The notes under the pieces: generated by a model
Told to the model about the DNA's origin: nothing
The model's input: only the letters and a program-made list of their open reading frames with translations
Database searches by the model: none
Made by a program: the position numbers and the translations under genes
Assembly (NCBI RefSeq): GCF_013315815.1
Contig: NZ_CP046051.1
Location: forward strand, 930,001 to 994,000
Direction: 5' to 3'
From: Caproicibacterium lactatifermentans
GTDB taxonomy: Bacteria; Bacillota; Clostridia; Oscillospirales; Acutalibacteraceae
Length of the DNA: 64,000 bases
Shown here: positions 26,952 to 34,592 of the stretch, piece after piece
How the letters are laid out: every line of letters starts with the position of its first letter
Numbering within the stretch: the stretch's first letter is position 1

Positions 26952-27140
26952 ATGAATCAGTCTTTAAAAGGAAACATTACCATTTATGCGATTGGTGAAA
27001 TCAGATGCATAGATAAGTTGGGAAGGTTGGTTATCCCGAAAAGTTTGCGTGATCGCTTTGGGATGTTCCAAGGCCAGGCCATTGAAATGGTTGGAACAGA
27101 CGCTGGCATTCTTGTACGCCCGGCACAGAAAAAAGAATAA
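26952..27140 (+). CDS. AbrB/SpoVT-type DNA-binding protein
   Basis: A 62-residue swapped-hairpin AbrB domain: IRCIDKLGRLVIPKSLRDRFG is the classic motif. ATAAAGGAGATGAACTTTT gives a strong ribosome binding site. A single-domain protein of this size resembles MazE-like or AbrB transition-state regulators carried by conjugative elements. There is no partner toxin gene next to it, so a toxin-antitoxin role is not supported. It is followed by a strong terminator. Confidence 0.85.
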   Translation: MNQSLKGNITIYAIGEIRCIDKLGRLVIPKSLRDRFGMFQGQAIEMVGTDAGILVRPAQKKE

Positions 27141-27161
27141 TAAATGACTAGAGTAGCAAAG

Positions 27162-27195
27162 AAAAGGCGGAGGTCCTTTTCCTCCGCCTTTTCTT
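27162..27195 (+). terminator. Rho-independent terminator
   Basis: AAAAGGCGGAGG/CCTCCGCCTTTT, a perfect 12-bp stem with a 7-base loop; the distal arm ends in TTTTCTTG. Confidence 0.85.
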
Positions 27196-27337
27196 GTTCA
27201 CTGAACGAAAATACCGCCCATACTGAACCAACTCGAAAATCAGCATACGACTATTCAATACATCTATAATCTTGTAAAATATTTGTTTGACCATACATGA
27301 AACCGATGTACTAGATATACGTAATGGAGGCCAACAG

Positions 27338-27560
27338 ATGGCAAGCAAAGTTTATGGATATATTCGAGTATCAAGCATGGACCAAAACGAAGATAGGCAA
27401 CGAATTGCAATGCATGAGAAAATCTGTTTTAGATAGATGCATTTATACAGATAAGCAATCTGGAAAGGATTTCAATAGGCCGCAATATAAAAAGATGGTA
27501 CGCAAATTACAGCCGGGAGATTTGCTGTATGTTCTGAGTATAGTCAACTTTCTGCGTAAT
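27338..27560 (+). pseudogene. serine resolvase/invertase N-terminal fragment, frameshifted
   Basis: From ATG 27338 the product reads MASKVYGYIRVSSMDQNED, with the catalytic Ser of the resolvase family (YIRVS), and stops after 32 codons. The continuation, YTDKQSGKDFNRPQYKKMV and LQPGDLLYVLSI, lies in another frame and ends without the Arg-rich LDRLGRN block. It is a truncated and shifted Tn3-type resolvase. With the fragment at 5119-5325 it gives serine-recombinase debris on both sides of the CRISPR-cas region. Confidence 0.75.
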
Positions 27561-28065
27561 AACATCTGCTGCCGATGCAGGAATGACTGCGGCAGCCATT
27601 ATTATGGTAGTGCCTATGATTGGTATGATCCTTTTTCTCATCTTCCAGTTTGTTTTGTATTTTATATCCATTTTGTTCCTCGTTTTACTGTTATTTTACC
27701 CCTTTTATGATTGATTTGTCAATTAAGATTACAAAAAGTCCCCATCTTTACCATATAGCAGCAACTGTTAAGGAAGTTCTGATTGCATTCATCACTAGAC
27801 GGATACGCAAAAGATGAGATTATCGGGGTATCGCGTATCAGGAATTTGTATGCGAATTTAATGGAAACCACAACCGGCCAACATCTTCAACAATTGAGTT
27901 GCTGGACAGTGCGGCTGCTATGACCGGCACAACTGTTACTAATAAAAAAGAAATACTAAATTCTTTTATAATCCTTGTGTTCCACATATTGACATCTGGA
28001 TAAAAAGCTGTATTCTTTTTATAGATGATATTGGACCATTTCACATTAAAAAAAGGAGGAGCAAA
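27561..28065. other. no gene recognised
   Basis: About 500 AT-rich bases between the resolvase fragment and the secreted-protein gene. Only short, unlikely frames are seen, with no clear promoter or RNA. Confidence 0.4.
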
Positions 28066-28088
28066 ATGAATCATCAGTTTATAAATGG

Positions 28089-28703
28089 ATGGGGAAGATT
28101 CTGATATGTGCCGCATTACTTTTCAGCTTTGTTAGCTTTGTTGCGGTGCCTTCCTATGCAGCCGGTATGGCCGACAATGTTGAGTCGGATACAACGAGCA
28201 GGACATTGTTTTCGGTCGGTGAAAAGTATTGTTTCCTAATCACACCAAAAATCAAAAGTACAAAAGTCAGTTACGCCGTTGGAAATGGAAAAGTTCTAAA
28301 GACATTTGTTGCGGGAAAGCCTACAAAAAATGCTGATGGAACAACGACATATCTGTTTGGCTTTTCTTGTGTAGAGAAAGGAGAAACCGGAATTTATATG
28401 ACCAGCAATGGGAAAATATCCAAAATTTTTTCCGCATATGTTGGGGACTCCCTTCAACAAATCATTACAAAGGCAAAAGAGACAAACTATAGTGGATTCG
28501 GTATCACATCTGAGGAACTGCAACTGTTGCTTACGAAAGGTGGCGAAGAAGGCCGCATCACATTTAATCGGATTATGGAAAATGCAAAACCTGTTCCCGG
28601 TGAAGCCACTCAATGGTCACAGAATACGCTCCCATCTTCCAAAAACAATTACTCCTATAAAAAGGATATTGTGACATCGCAAGTGACAAAGATTGACGGT
28701 TAG
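28089..28703 (+). CDS. secreted protein of unknown function (204 aa)
   Basis: The N-terminus is a Sec signal peptide (MGKILICAALLFSFVSFVAV, cleavage probably after PSYAAG). The mature part is about 180 residues, Lys/Ser/Thr rich, with KSTKVSYAVGNGKVLKTFVAG suggesting a beta-rich domain and a C-terminal charged tail. I do not recognise the family. The start is odd: the strong AAGGAGG site precedes an ATG at 28066 whose frame stops after 12 codons, MNHQFINGWGRF, overlapping this ATG. Either the two are translationally coupled or a single indel has split the original signal peptide. Confidence 0.6.
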   Translation: MGKILICAALLFSFVSFVAVPSYAAGMADNVESDTTSRTLFSVGEKYCFLITPKIKSTKVSYAVGNGKVLKTFVAGKPTKNADGTTTYLFGFSCVEKGETGIYMTSNGKISKIFSAYVGDSLQQIITKAKETNYSGFGITSEELQLLLTKGGEEGRITFNRIMENAKPVPGEATQWSQNTLPSSKNNYSYKKDIVTSQVTKIDG

Positions 28704-29078
28704 TAGCCTACTTGTATTTAGAATTCCATGACATTTGGGGGAAATGTGAAAATTATGGGGAATAGTAAAAGAATTCTGCCTATCTGTATTTACAACGTTG
28801 TAACGTTGACGCTGTAAACAGTTCTCGCATTATTTCGACCAGCTAGCAATCCATAGGGGGAATGAGCGGCAGGCCGTGCCTTGAGAGTCAAAATCGAATT
28901 ATCGGAATTATCCATAGCTACTGGACTGCCAGTCCCAATACAGGCGATTCAGTAGTTGCTAAATTAGATAATTGGATATGTAATAAGATGAATTCTTATA
29001 GAGACTAAATTAGATTATAATTAGTTCGAAAATGTGTTTCCTTTTGGAAGCACATTTTTTATGCCCGCAAATAAAAAT
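28704..29078. other. intergenic, only a terminator-like hairpin
   Basis: No gene is seen in these 375 bases. Near 29027-29058 AAATGTG...CACATTTTTT forms a weak hairpin with a T tract. A short run of GATTCAGTAGTTGC-like sequence has no recognised function. Confidence 0.4.
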
Positions 29079-29120
29079 ATCCGCATGGTCAAACCTTAAA
29101 GACGGCTTAACCATGCGGAT
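29079..29120 (-). terminator. terminator of tRNA-Lys
   Basis: On the minus strand ATCCGCATGGT/ACCATGCGGAT forms a stem followed by ATTTTTATTT, immediately after the tRNA. Confidence 0.8.
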
Positions 29121-29126
29121 TCCCTT

Positions 29127-29202
29127 TGGTGAACCATCGGGGATTCGAACCCCGGACACCCTGATTAAAAGTCAGGTGCTCTACCGACTGAGCTAATGAT
29201 TC
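29127..29202 (-). tRNA. tRNA-Lys (UUU anticodon)
   Basis: A 76-nt cloverleaf on the minus strand: acceptor GAATCAT/ATGGTTC, D stem GCTC/GAGC, anticodon stem CCTGA/TCAGG with loop CTTTTAA (anticodon TTT), and T stem CGGGG/CCCCG with loop TTCGAAT. Discriminator A and the CCA end are encoded in the DNA. It marks the right border of the accessory region; a duplicated 3' end (att site) was not noticed. Confidence 0.97.
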
Positions 29203-29335
29203 ATATTTTTTGTTGCCCCTTTTGAACCGGCTCTAATAGAATACACCCTTTTATTTATGATGTCAAGGATTATTTTGCATTTTTTAGAGATTCTTTTTAG
29301 AAAATGCATTTATTCTGTTTTCTTCTAAGAGGGCA

Positions 29336-29364
29336 TTGACTGTTTTTGTAATCACAGGTAAAAT
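29336..29364 (+). promoter_or_regulatory. sigma-A promoter of the aldolase-deoD unit
   Basis: TTGACT at 29336-29341, 17-base spacer, TAAAAT at 29359-29364, just before AGGAGAAAACA and the ATG at 29398. Confidence 0.65.
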
Positions 29365-29397
29365 AAAAAAGGAAAAACAGGATAATAGGAGAAAACA

Positions 29398-30069
29398 ATG
29401 AGCAGGTGTGAAGAAGAAATAAAGAGCGGTTATAAAGAAGCACTGCTGCAGGCAGGACGGAAAATGCTGCACAGTGGCCTGACGGTGGAAACATGGGGGA
29501 ACCTCAGCGTACGGGACCCGGAAACAGGGCTTATCTATTTGACACCGTCTGCTATGCCGTATGATACTCTTACAGAAGGAGACATCGTTGTCGTGCGTGT
29601 GGACGGCACGATTGTGCAGGGCACACGCAAACCAACAGTAGAAGAGGGAATGCACCGCGATATTTACGGGGCACGGCCGGACGTACAGGCTATTATCCAT
29701 ACACACCCTATGCATTCCATGGTGTTCGCTGTGCTCCATCAGCCGATTCCACCCATTTTGGACGAAGCGGCGCAGACTTTAGGCGGTACGGTATCGGTTG
29801 CGCCGTATGCGCTTCCGGGAACGCAGCAGCTGGCTGAAAATGTGCAGAAAGCATTGGGAAAGGAAGGCACAGCCTGCCTGTTAGCAAATCATGGCGCTGT
29901 GTGCGTTGGAGCCAACCTGGACCAGGCGTTTAAAGTTTGCACGGTGCTGGAAATGACGGCGCAGGTCTATCAGCAGGCGCTAACCATTGGCCGGCCGTGC
30001 AGCATTTCTGCAGAGGATGTGTCTTATATGCGTGATTTCATGCTGTACCATTATGGGCAGAATAAATAA
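29398..30069 (+). CDS. class II aldolase/adducin family sugar-phosphate aldolase
   Basis: A 223-residue zinc-dependent aldolase of the L-fuculose-phosphate/L-ribulose-phosphate family. The zinc ligands are in IIHTHPMHSM (two His) and LANHGAV (His), and the acid/base Glu is in KPTVEEGMH. It cleaves a 5- or 6-carbon ketose 1-phosphate to dihydroxyacetone phosphate and an aldehyde. Its neighbour is purine nucleoside phosphorylase, 40 bases downstream. That pairing hints at salvage of the (deoxy)ribose of nucleosides such as 5'-deoxyadenosine, but the required isomerase is not next to it, so the substrate is open. Confidence 0.85.
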   Translation: MSRCEEEIKSGYKEALLQAGRKMLHSGLTVETWGNLSVRDPETGLIYLTPSAMPYDTLTEGDIVVVRVDGTIVQGTRKPTVEEGMHRDIYGARPDVQAIIHTHPMHSMVFAVLHQPIPPILDEAAQTLGGTVSVAPYALPGTQQLAENVQKALGKEGTACLLANHGAVCVGANLDQAFKVCTVLEMTAQVYQQALTIGRPCSISAEDVSYMRDFMLYHYGQNK

Positions 30070-30109
30070 GTTTTTAAATAGCTATATTTTTAAATAGAAG
30101 GGGAAAATT

Positions 30110-30841
30110 ATGGCAAAGACTTCAATATCAGCAAGCATTACCGTCAAAGACAACACAGACATTGCCAAAGTAGTTCTTATGCCTGGTGACCCGCTGCGTG
30201 CAAAACATGTGGCGGACCATTACTTAGAAAATCCAGTCTGCTTCAATACGATACGCAATATGTTGGGGTACACCGGCACTTACCGCGGCAAAAAGATTTC
30301 CGTGATGGGCAGCGGCATGGGTATCCCATCTCTGGGAATTTATGCTACAGAACTATACAACCAGTTTGATGTAGATGCCATCATCCGCATTGGTTCCGCA
30401 GGCGGTTTGTCTGATAAGGTAAAAGTTCGTGACGTTGTTATTGCTATGGCCGCATCTACCAACTCGTCTTATGGTGATGCATATGGAATCCCCGGCCAGC
30501 TGGCTGCGGCTGCCGATTATGGAATGCTGGCAGATTCTGTTGCAGCCGCGAAAGAACTGAAAGTAAACGCCGTTGTCGGCAATGTTTATTCGTCTGACTT
30601 TTTCTATTATCCGCAGTCGGATTTGAATCAGAAACTGCGCGATTTTGGTCACCTTGCGGTTGAAATGGAAGCTGCCGGTTTGTATTGGACTGCTGCGGCT
30701 TGCCATAAGAAGGCCCTGAGCATTCTGACCATTTCGGACCACATCTTTACCGGCGAAGCTCTGTCTGCTGAGGAGCGTCAGAATTCTTTCCATGATATGA
30801 TGAAGGTCGCTTTGGAAACAGCATGGCACGCCATTCCGTAA
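30110..30841 (+). CDS. deoD: purine nucleoside phosphorylase (DeoD type)
   Basis: A 243-residue hexameric-type PNP. MPGDPLRAK at the N-terminus binds phosphate with Arg, GSGMGIPSLGIYATELY is the family signature, and AVEMEAAGLYW with TISDHIF (the catalytic Asp) completes the active site. It splits purine (deoxy)nucleosides to base and (deoxy)ribose 1-phosphate. AGAAGGGGAAAATT precedes the ATG. It is probably co-transcribed with the aldolase, and a terminator follows. The nucleoside side of the pathway is secure. Confidence 0.95.
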   Translation: MAKTSISASITVKDNTDIAKVVLMPGDPLRAKHVADHYLENPVCFNTIRNMLGYTGTYRGKKISVMGSGMGIPSLGIYATELYNQFDVDAIIRIGSAGGLSDKVKVRDVVIAMAASTNSSYGDAYGIPGQLAAAADYGMLADSVAAAKELKVNAVVGNVYSSDFFYYPQSDLNQKLRDFGHLAVEMEAAGLYWTAAACHKKALSILTISDHIFTGEALSAEERQNSFHDMMKVALETAWHAIP

Positions 30842-30882
30842 AGTTAGGATATCATATACATTACATTTAAATAAATAGCATA

Positions 30883-30933
30883 AAGACGCTTTTGGTTCGG
30901 CAGGTTTATCCTGCTTTCCAAAAGCGCCTTTTG
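30883..30933 (+). terminator. terminator after deoD
   Basis: ACGCTTTTGG...CCAAAAGCGCC with an inner GCAGG/CCTGC stem, followed by TTTTGT. Confidence 0.75.
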
Positions 30934-30937
30934 TATT

Positions 30938-30966
30938 TTGACACGCCTGCTGAAGTCTGTTATAAT
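30938..30966 (+). promoter_or_regulatory. consensus promoter for the MocR-type regulator
   Basis: TTGACA (30938-30943) and TATAAT (30961-30966) at 17 bases, a perfect sigma-A match. Confidence 0.8.
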
Positions 30967-31048
30967 CAGCACATGAATCATCTGTACTGCATATACAAAT
31001 ACTTTCTGAAGAAAATAGGAAGCACAGTTTCAGTAAGGGGAAAGCATT

Positions 31049-32407
31049 TTGACATATGACTATATTCAAATAGACAAAAAGAACGGACAGCCGCTGTATC
31101 AGCAACTGTATGAACAGCTGCGCACAGCCGCCCAGCGTGGCAGTCTGCGCCCCGGACAGAAGCTGCCCAGTATCCGCCGCCTAAGTGAGGACCTCGGCCT
31201 TTCCCGCACAACGATTGAAAGCGCATATCAGCAGCTTTGTGTAGAAGGCTACATTGAAGCACGCCCGCAGCGCGGTTATTTTGTCCTGACTGGAGGAGGC
31301 CGCCGAGGGGCTCGGCCAGCAGCCGTAACGTGCCCGCCACGTCATCTTCCACGCTATAACTTCGGCACAGATTCTGTAGACAGCTCCTGTGCAGATATGA
31401 AAATTTGGCGCCGCCATATTCGGGAGGTGCTTAACCGCCCGCAGGCACTGGTCAGCTATGGTGAACCCCAGGGAGAATTGCCGCTGCGGGAAGCGCTGTG
31501 TGCCTACAGCTACGGTGCCCGCGGCGTTGTCTGTTCTCCGGAACAGGTTGTTATCGGTGCCGGTTCACAGCCGCTTTTGTATTTGCTTTGTGGGCTGCTG
31601 CAGGGAAGTGTCGGGGCGGTTGCGCTGGAGGAACCCGGCTTTCCACAGGCGGAACAGGTTTTTGCCGACTGCGGCATGGATGTTGTTCATTTGCCCGGTG
31701 ATAAAAGCGGCATGGAACCGGAGGCCCTTCGACAGAGCGGTGCCAAAATTGCATATGTTTCTCCTTCCAGCCGGCAGGGCTGCGGCAATCCTATTCCGCT
31801 GCTGCGGCGGCAGGAACTGCTGCAGTGGGCAGCACAGCGGGGCGGTCTGCTCATTGAGGACGACTATAACGGAGAGCTGCGCTACCGTGCGCGTCCTATT
31901 CCGTCCATGCAGGGCATGGCGGCGGACGGCCGTGTCATTTATTTCGGCTCCTTTTCAAAATTGCTGCTGCCAAGTGTACGGGTAGGGTATATGGTGCTGC
32001 CGCCGCGGCTGCTGCCCTTGTATCTTGCACGTGCGTCCCATTATAATCAGACAGCCTCTAAAGTGGAGCAGTTGGCATTGGCTGATTATGTGAAAAGCGG
32101 TCAGTTGGAACGCCAGTTGCGTCGGCTGCGCAAAGTATATGCCCAAAAAAGCAGTCAGCTTCTCCGCTGTCTGCATCAGGCTTTTGGTGCGCGTGCTCAG
32201 CTGCACCTGCAGGAAACACCGCTTTGCGTCACGCTGCATCTGCAGGACGCACCTTCCCCGGCACGTCTGGCGGAACTAGCAGCGGCCCATGATGTGCGTG
32301 TGTGTCCCGGGCCGGAGAATCAGGTGACGCTTGGATTTGCTGGAATTCCGCTGGAACAGATTGCTCCCGGTGTTCTTGCCTTGCGGAATGCATGGAAAAT
32401 CGTATAA
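31049..32407 (+). CDS. MocR/GabR-type regulator (GntR HTH plus aminotransferase fold)
   Basis: A 452-residue fusion. Residues 1-75 are a GntR winged helix (QPLYQQLYEQLRTAAQRGSL, LPSIRRLSEDLGLSRTTIES), and the rest is an aspartate aminotransferase fold with the PLP lysine in YFGSFSKLLLPSVRVGYM. Such proteins regulate vitamin B6, GABA or amino acid genes through a PLP-bound effector. The start is TTG at 31049 with TAAGGGGAAAGC upstream; the ATG six bases on is out of frame. The target cannot be told from its neighbours. It may be autoregulated. Confidence 0.88.
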   Translation: MTYDYIQIDKKNGQPLYQQLYEQLRTAAQRGSLRPGQKLPSIRRLSEDLGLSRTTIESAYQQLCVEGYIEARPQRGYFVLTGGGRRGARPAAVTCPPRHLPRYNFGTDSVDSSCADMKIWRRHIREVLNRPQALVSYGEPQGELPLREALCAYSYGARGVVCSPEQVVIGAGSQPLLYLLCGLLQGSVGAVALEEPGFPQAEQVFADCGMDVVHLPGDKSGMEPEALRQSGAKIAYVSPSSRQGCGNPIPLLRRQELLQWAAQRGGLLIEDDYNGELRYRARPIPSMQGMAADGRVIYFGSFSKLLLPSVRVGYMVLPPRLLPLYLARASHYNQTASKVEQLALADYVKSGQLERQLRRLRKVYAQKSSQLLRCLHQAFGARAQLHLQETPLCVTLHLQDAPSPARLAELAAAHDVRVCPGPENQVTLGFAGIPLEQIAPGVLALRNAWKIV

Positions 32408-32421
32408 TCTTGCAATTTGTG

Positions 32422-32450
32422 TTGAATCATTCTGCAATAGATGATATACT
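32422..32450 (+). promoter_or_regulatory. candidate promoter of aspS
   Basis: TTGAAT (32422-32427) and TATACT (32445-32450) at 17 bases. A GCAGATG/CATCTGC dyad lies downstream near 32468-32500. No T-box layout is seen. Confidence 0.5.
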
Positions 32451-32540
32451 TTAATACTATAAAGCACTGCAGATGCTCCTTTCCTGCGGCAGACATCTGC
32501 AAAATCTGCTTGTATTTGTTAGACTAGGGGGAATCTAGGA

Positions 32541-34292
32541 ATGATCTGTAAGAACCAGTACCGCACAAAATCCTGCGGAGAAATCAGCGAAGCTGACATC
32601 GGCACAGTTGTCCGTGTAGCAGGCTGGGTCGAAAATATCCGTGACCACGGTGGGGTCCAGTTCCTTGATCTGCGGGACCAGTACGGCGTTGTCCAGATTG
32701 TTGTACACGATGAGGCAATGCTCAGAGATGTCAATAAAGAATGCACACTGACGGTTTCCGGTGAAGTGATTCTGCGAGATGAAGACACTGTTAACCCGAA
32801 AATTGCCACCGGCACTGTGGAAGTAAAGGCAGCTTCCCTGCAGGTGCTGGGCAAATGCCGTGCTGTACTGCCGTTTGATGTTGTTACCAGCCGGGAAACA
32901 AAAGAAGATGTCCGGTTGAAGTACCGCTATCTCGACCTGCGAAACCCCCAAGTCCATAATAATATCGTCCTGCGCAGTCATGTCATTTCTTATCTGCGCC
33001 AGAAAATGACTGACCTCGGCTTTTTGGAGATTCAGACGCCTATTTTAAGCACTTCCTCACCAGAGGGTGCGCGCGATTATCTGATTCCAAGCCGCAAACA
33101 CAAGGGCCGTTTCTATGCGCTGCCGCAGGCACCGCAGATTTTCAAGCAGCTGCTTATGGTCTCCGGATTTGATCGCTATTTTCAGGTGGCGCCCTGCTTC
33201 CGTGATGAGGATGCCCGCGCTGACCGGTCACCCGGCGAGTTCTATCAGCTGGACTTTGAAATGGCCTTTGCCACCCAAGAGGACGTTTTTACCATTGCCG
33301 AGCAGGTGATTGGCGATACGTTTCGGAAATTTGGCGGAGGAAAAGCAGTTTCACCTGCACCGTTCCGCCGCATTCCCTATGCGGAAAGTATGCTGAAGTA
33401 TGGCACCGATAAACCGGACCTGCGCAACCCGCTGGAAATTATTGATTTGTCGGACCTGTTTACGGAAACAACCTTTAAACCATTCCGCAAAAAATGTGTA
33501 CGCGCTATTGTTGTGCCGGATTGTGTCAAGCAGCCACGCTCTTTCTTTGCGGCGATGCTTTCTTTTTCAGAATCGATTGGCATGAAGGGATTGGGCTACA
33601 TTGAGGCGCTGGACGACGGCACCTACAAAGGACCCATTGATAAGTATCTGACCGAAGAGCAGCGCGCTGAAATGCTCCGCCGCAGCGGACTCGATAAAGG
33701 CGGCGTTATCTTCTTTATTGCGGACGATAAAGCCAATGCACCGCAGATGGCAGGGCAGATTCGTACGGAGCTTGGCCACCGTTTGGGCCTGATTGATGAA
33801 AGTCGTTTTGAACTTTGCTTCATTGTCGACTTCCCAATGTACGAAATCGACGAGGAAACAGGCAAATATATCTTTACGCACAACCCATTCTCCATGCCGC
33901 AGGGCGGAATGGACGCACTGCTTCACAAAGCACCGGAAGAAGTACTGGCTTATCAGTATGATATTGTCTGCGACGGCGTGGAACTTTCTTCCGGCGCTGT
34001 GCGCAACCACGATATTGAAATTATGAAAAAAGCCTTTGAAATTGCCGGTTATACTGAGCAGGACCTGCAGACAAAGTTCACTTCACTGTACAACGCCTTC
34101 CAGTACGGCGCACCGCCGCATGCTGGCATGGCACCCGGCATTGACCGCATGGTTATGCTGCTGACTGGCGAAGAAAACATCCGTGAAGTGATTGCGTTCC
34201 CTATGAACTCCAACGCACAGGATATGATGATGGGTTCACCTGGAAAGGTAACAGAACAGCAGCTGCGAGAAGTCCACATCAAGCTCAGGTAA
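32541..34292 (+). CDS. aspS: aspartyl-tRNA synthetase, probably non-discriminating
   Basis: A 583-residue bacterial-type class II synthetase. The N-terminal OB fold (VRVAGWVENIRDHGGVQFLDLRD), motif 2 around FRDEDARADRSPGEFYQLDFE and motif 3 GMAPGIDRMVMLLTG are clear, with a GAD-type insert between motifs 2 and 3. GatC and GatA follow directly, which supports charging of both tRNA-Asp and tRNA-Asn with later transamidation. That is inference. GGGGGAATCTAGGA precedes the ATG. Motif 2 carries a PGE insertion-like variant of the usual RQPEF. Confidence 0.95.
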   Translation: MICKNQYRTKSCGEISEADIGTVVRVAGWVENIRDHGGVQFLDLRDQYGVVQIVVHDEAMLRDVNKECTLTVSGEVILRDEDTVNPKIATGTVEVKAASLQVLGKCRAVLPFDVVTSRETKEDVRLKYRYLDLRNPQVHNNIVLRSHVISYLRQKMTDLGFLEIQTPILSTSSPEGARDYLIPSRKHKGRFYALPQAPQIFKQLLMVSGFDRYFQVAPCFRDEDARADRSPGEFYQLDFEMAFATQEDVFTIAEQVIGDTFRKFGGGKAVSPAPFRRIPYAESMLKYGTDKPDLRNPLEIIDLSDLFTETTFKPFRKKCVRAIVVPDCVKQPRSFFAAMLSFSESIGMKGLGYIEALDDGTYKGPIDKYLTEEQRAEMLRRSGLDKGGVIFFIADDKANAPQMAGQIRTELGHRLGLIDESRFELCFIVDFPMYEIDEETGKYIFTHNPFSMPQGGMDALLHKAPEEVLAYQYDIVCDGVELSSGAVRNHDIEIMKKAFEIAGYTEQDLQTKFTSLYNAFQYGAPPHAGMAPGIDRMVMLLTGEENIREVIAFPMNSNAQDMMMGSPGKVTEQQLREVHIKLR

Positions 34293-34304
34293 GGAGGGAT
34301 CAGC

Positions 34305-34583
34305 GTGGTTACCCATGAGGATGTTTTAAAAATTGCAAAGCTGGCAAAGCTGGAGGTCGCTCCGGAAGAGCTGGACGGCCTGACAAAAGATATGAATGAA
34401 ATCATTTCCTTTGCTGACACCATTGCTTCCGTCAGCGTGGAAGAAGAAGCGTACGCTGACCAGAACGGACTGGAAAATGTCCTGCGGGAAGACGAAGTAA
34501 AGTCCGGCCTTACCTGCGATGAAGTTTTGGCCAATGCACCGGACACAGACGGCAGCAGCTTTGTTGTTCGGCCGCACGCGTAA
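34305..34583 (+). CDS. gatC: Asp/Glu-tRNA amidotransferase subunit C
   Basis: A 92-residue GatC, the small helical subunit that wraps GatA and GatB. It starts TLEDVLKIAKLAKLEV-like (VTHEDVLKIAKLAKLEVAPEE) and ends FVVRPHA. The start is GTG at 34305 with AAGGAGGG upstream, 12 bases after aspS. It belongs to the aspS-gatC-gatA unit. Confidence 0.94.
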   Translation: MVTHEDVLKIAKLAKLEVAPEELDGLTKDMNEIISFADTIASVSVEEEAYADQNGLENVLREDEVKSGLTCDEVLANAPDTDGSSFVVRPHA

Positions 34584-34592
34584 GGAGGGCCT

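Noticed and set aside
26952..27140. AbrB-type gene as antitoxin of a toxin-antitoxin pair
   Set aside because: A strong terminator follows at once and no toxin gene lies before or after it.
29127..29202. tRNA-Lys as an integration site for the accessory region
   Set aside because: I noticed no second copy of the tRNA 3' end at the left border, and both recombinase remnants are of the serine type, which seldom use tRNA genes.
32408..32540. T-box riboswitch upstream of aspS
   Set aside because: The leader is only about 90 bases, and no T-box sequence or specifier loop is seen.
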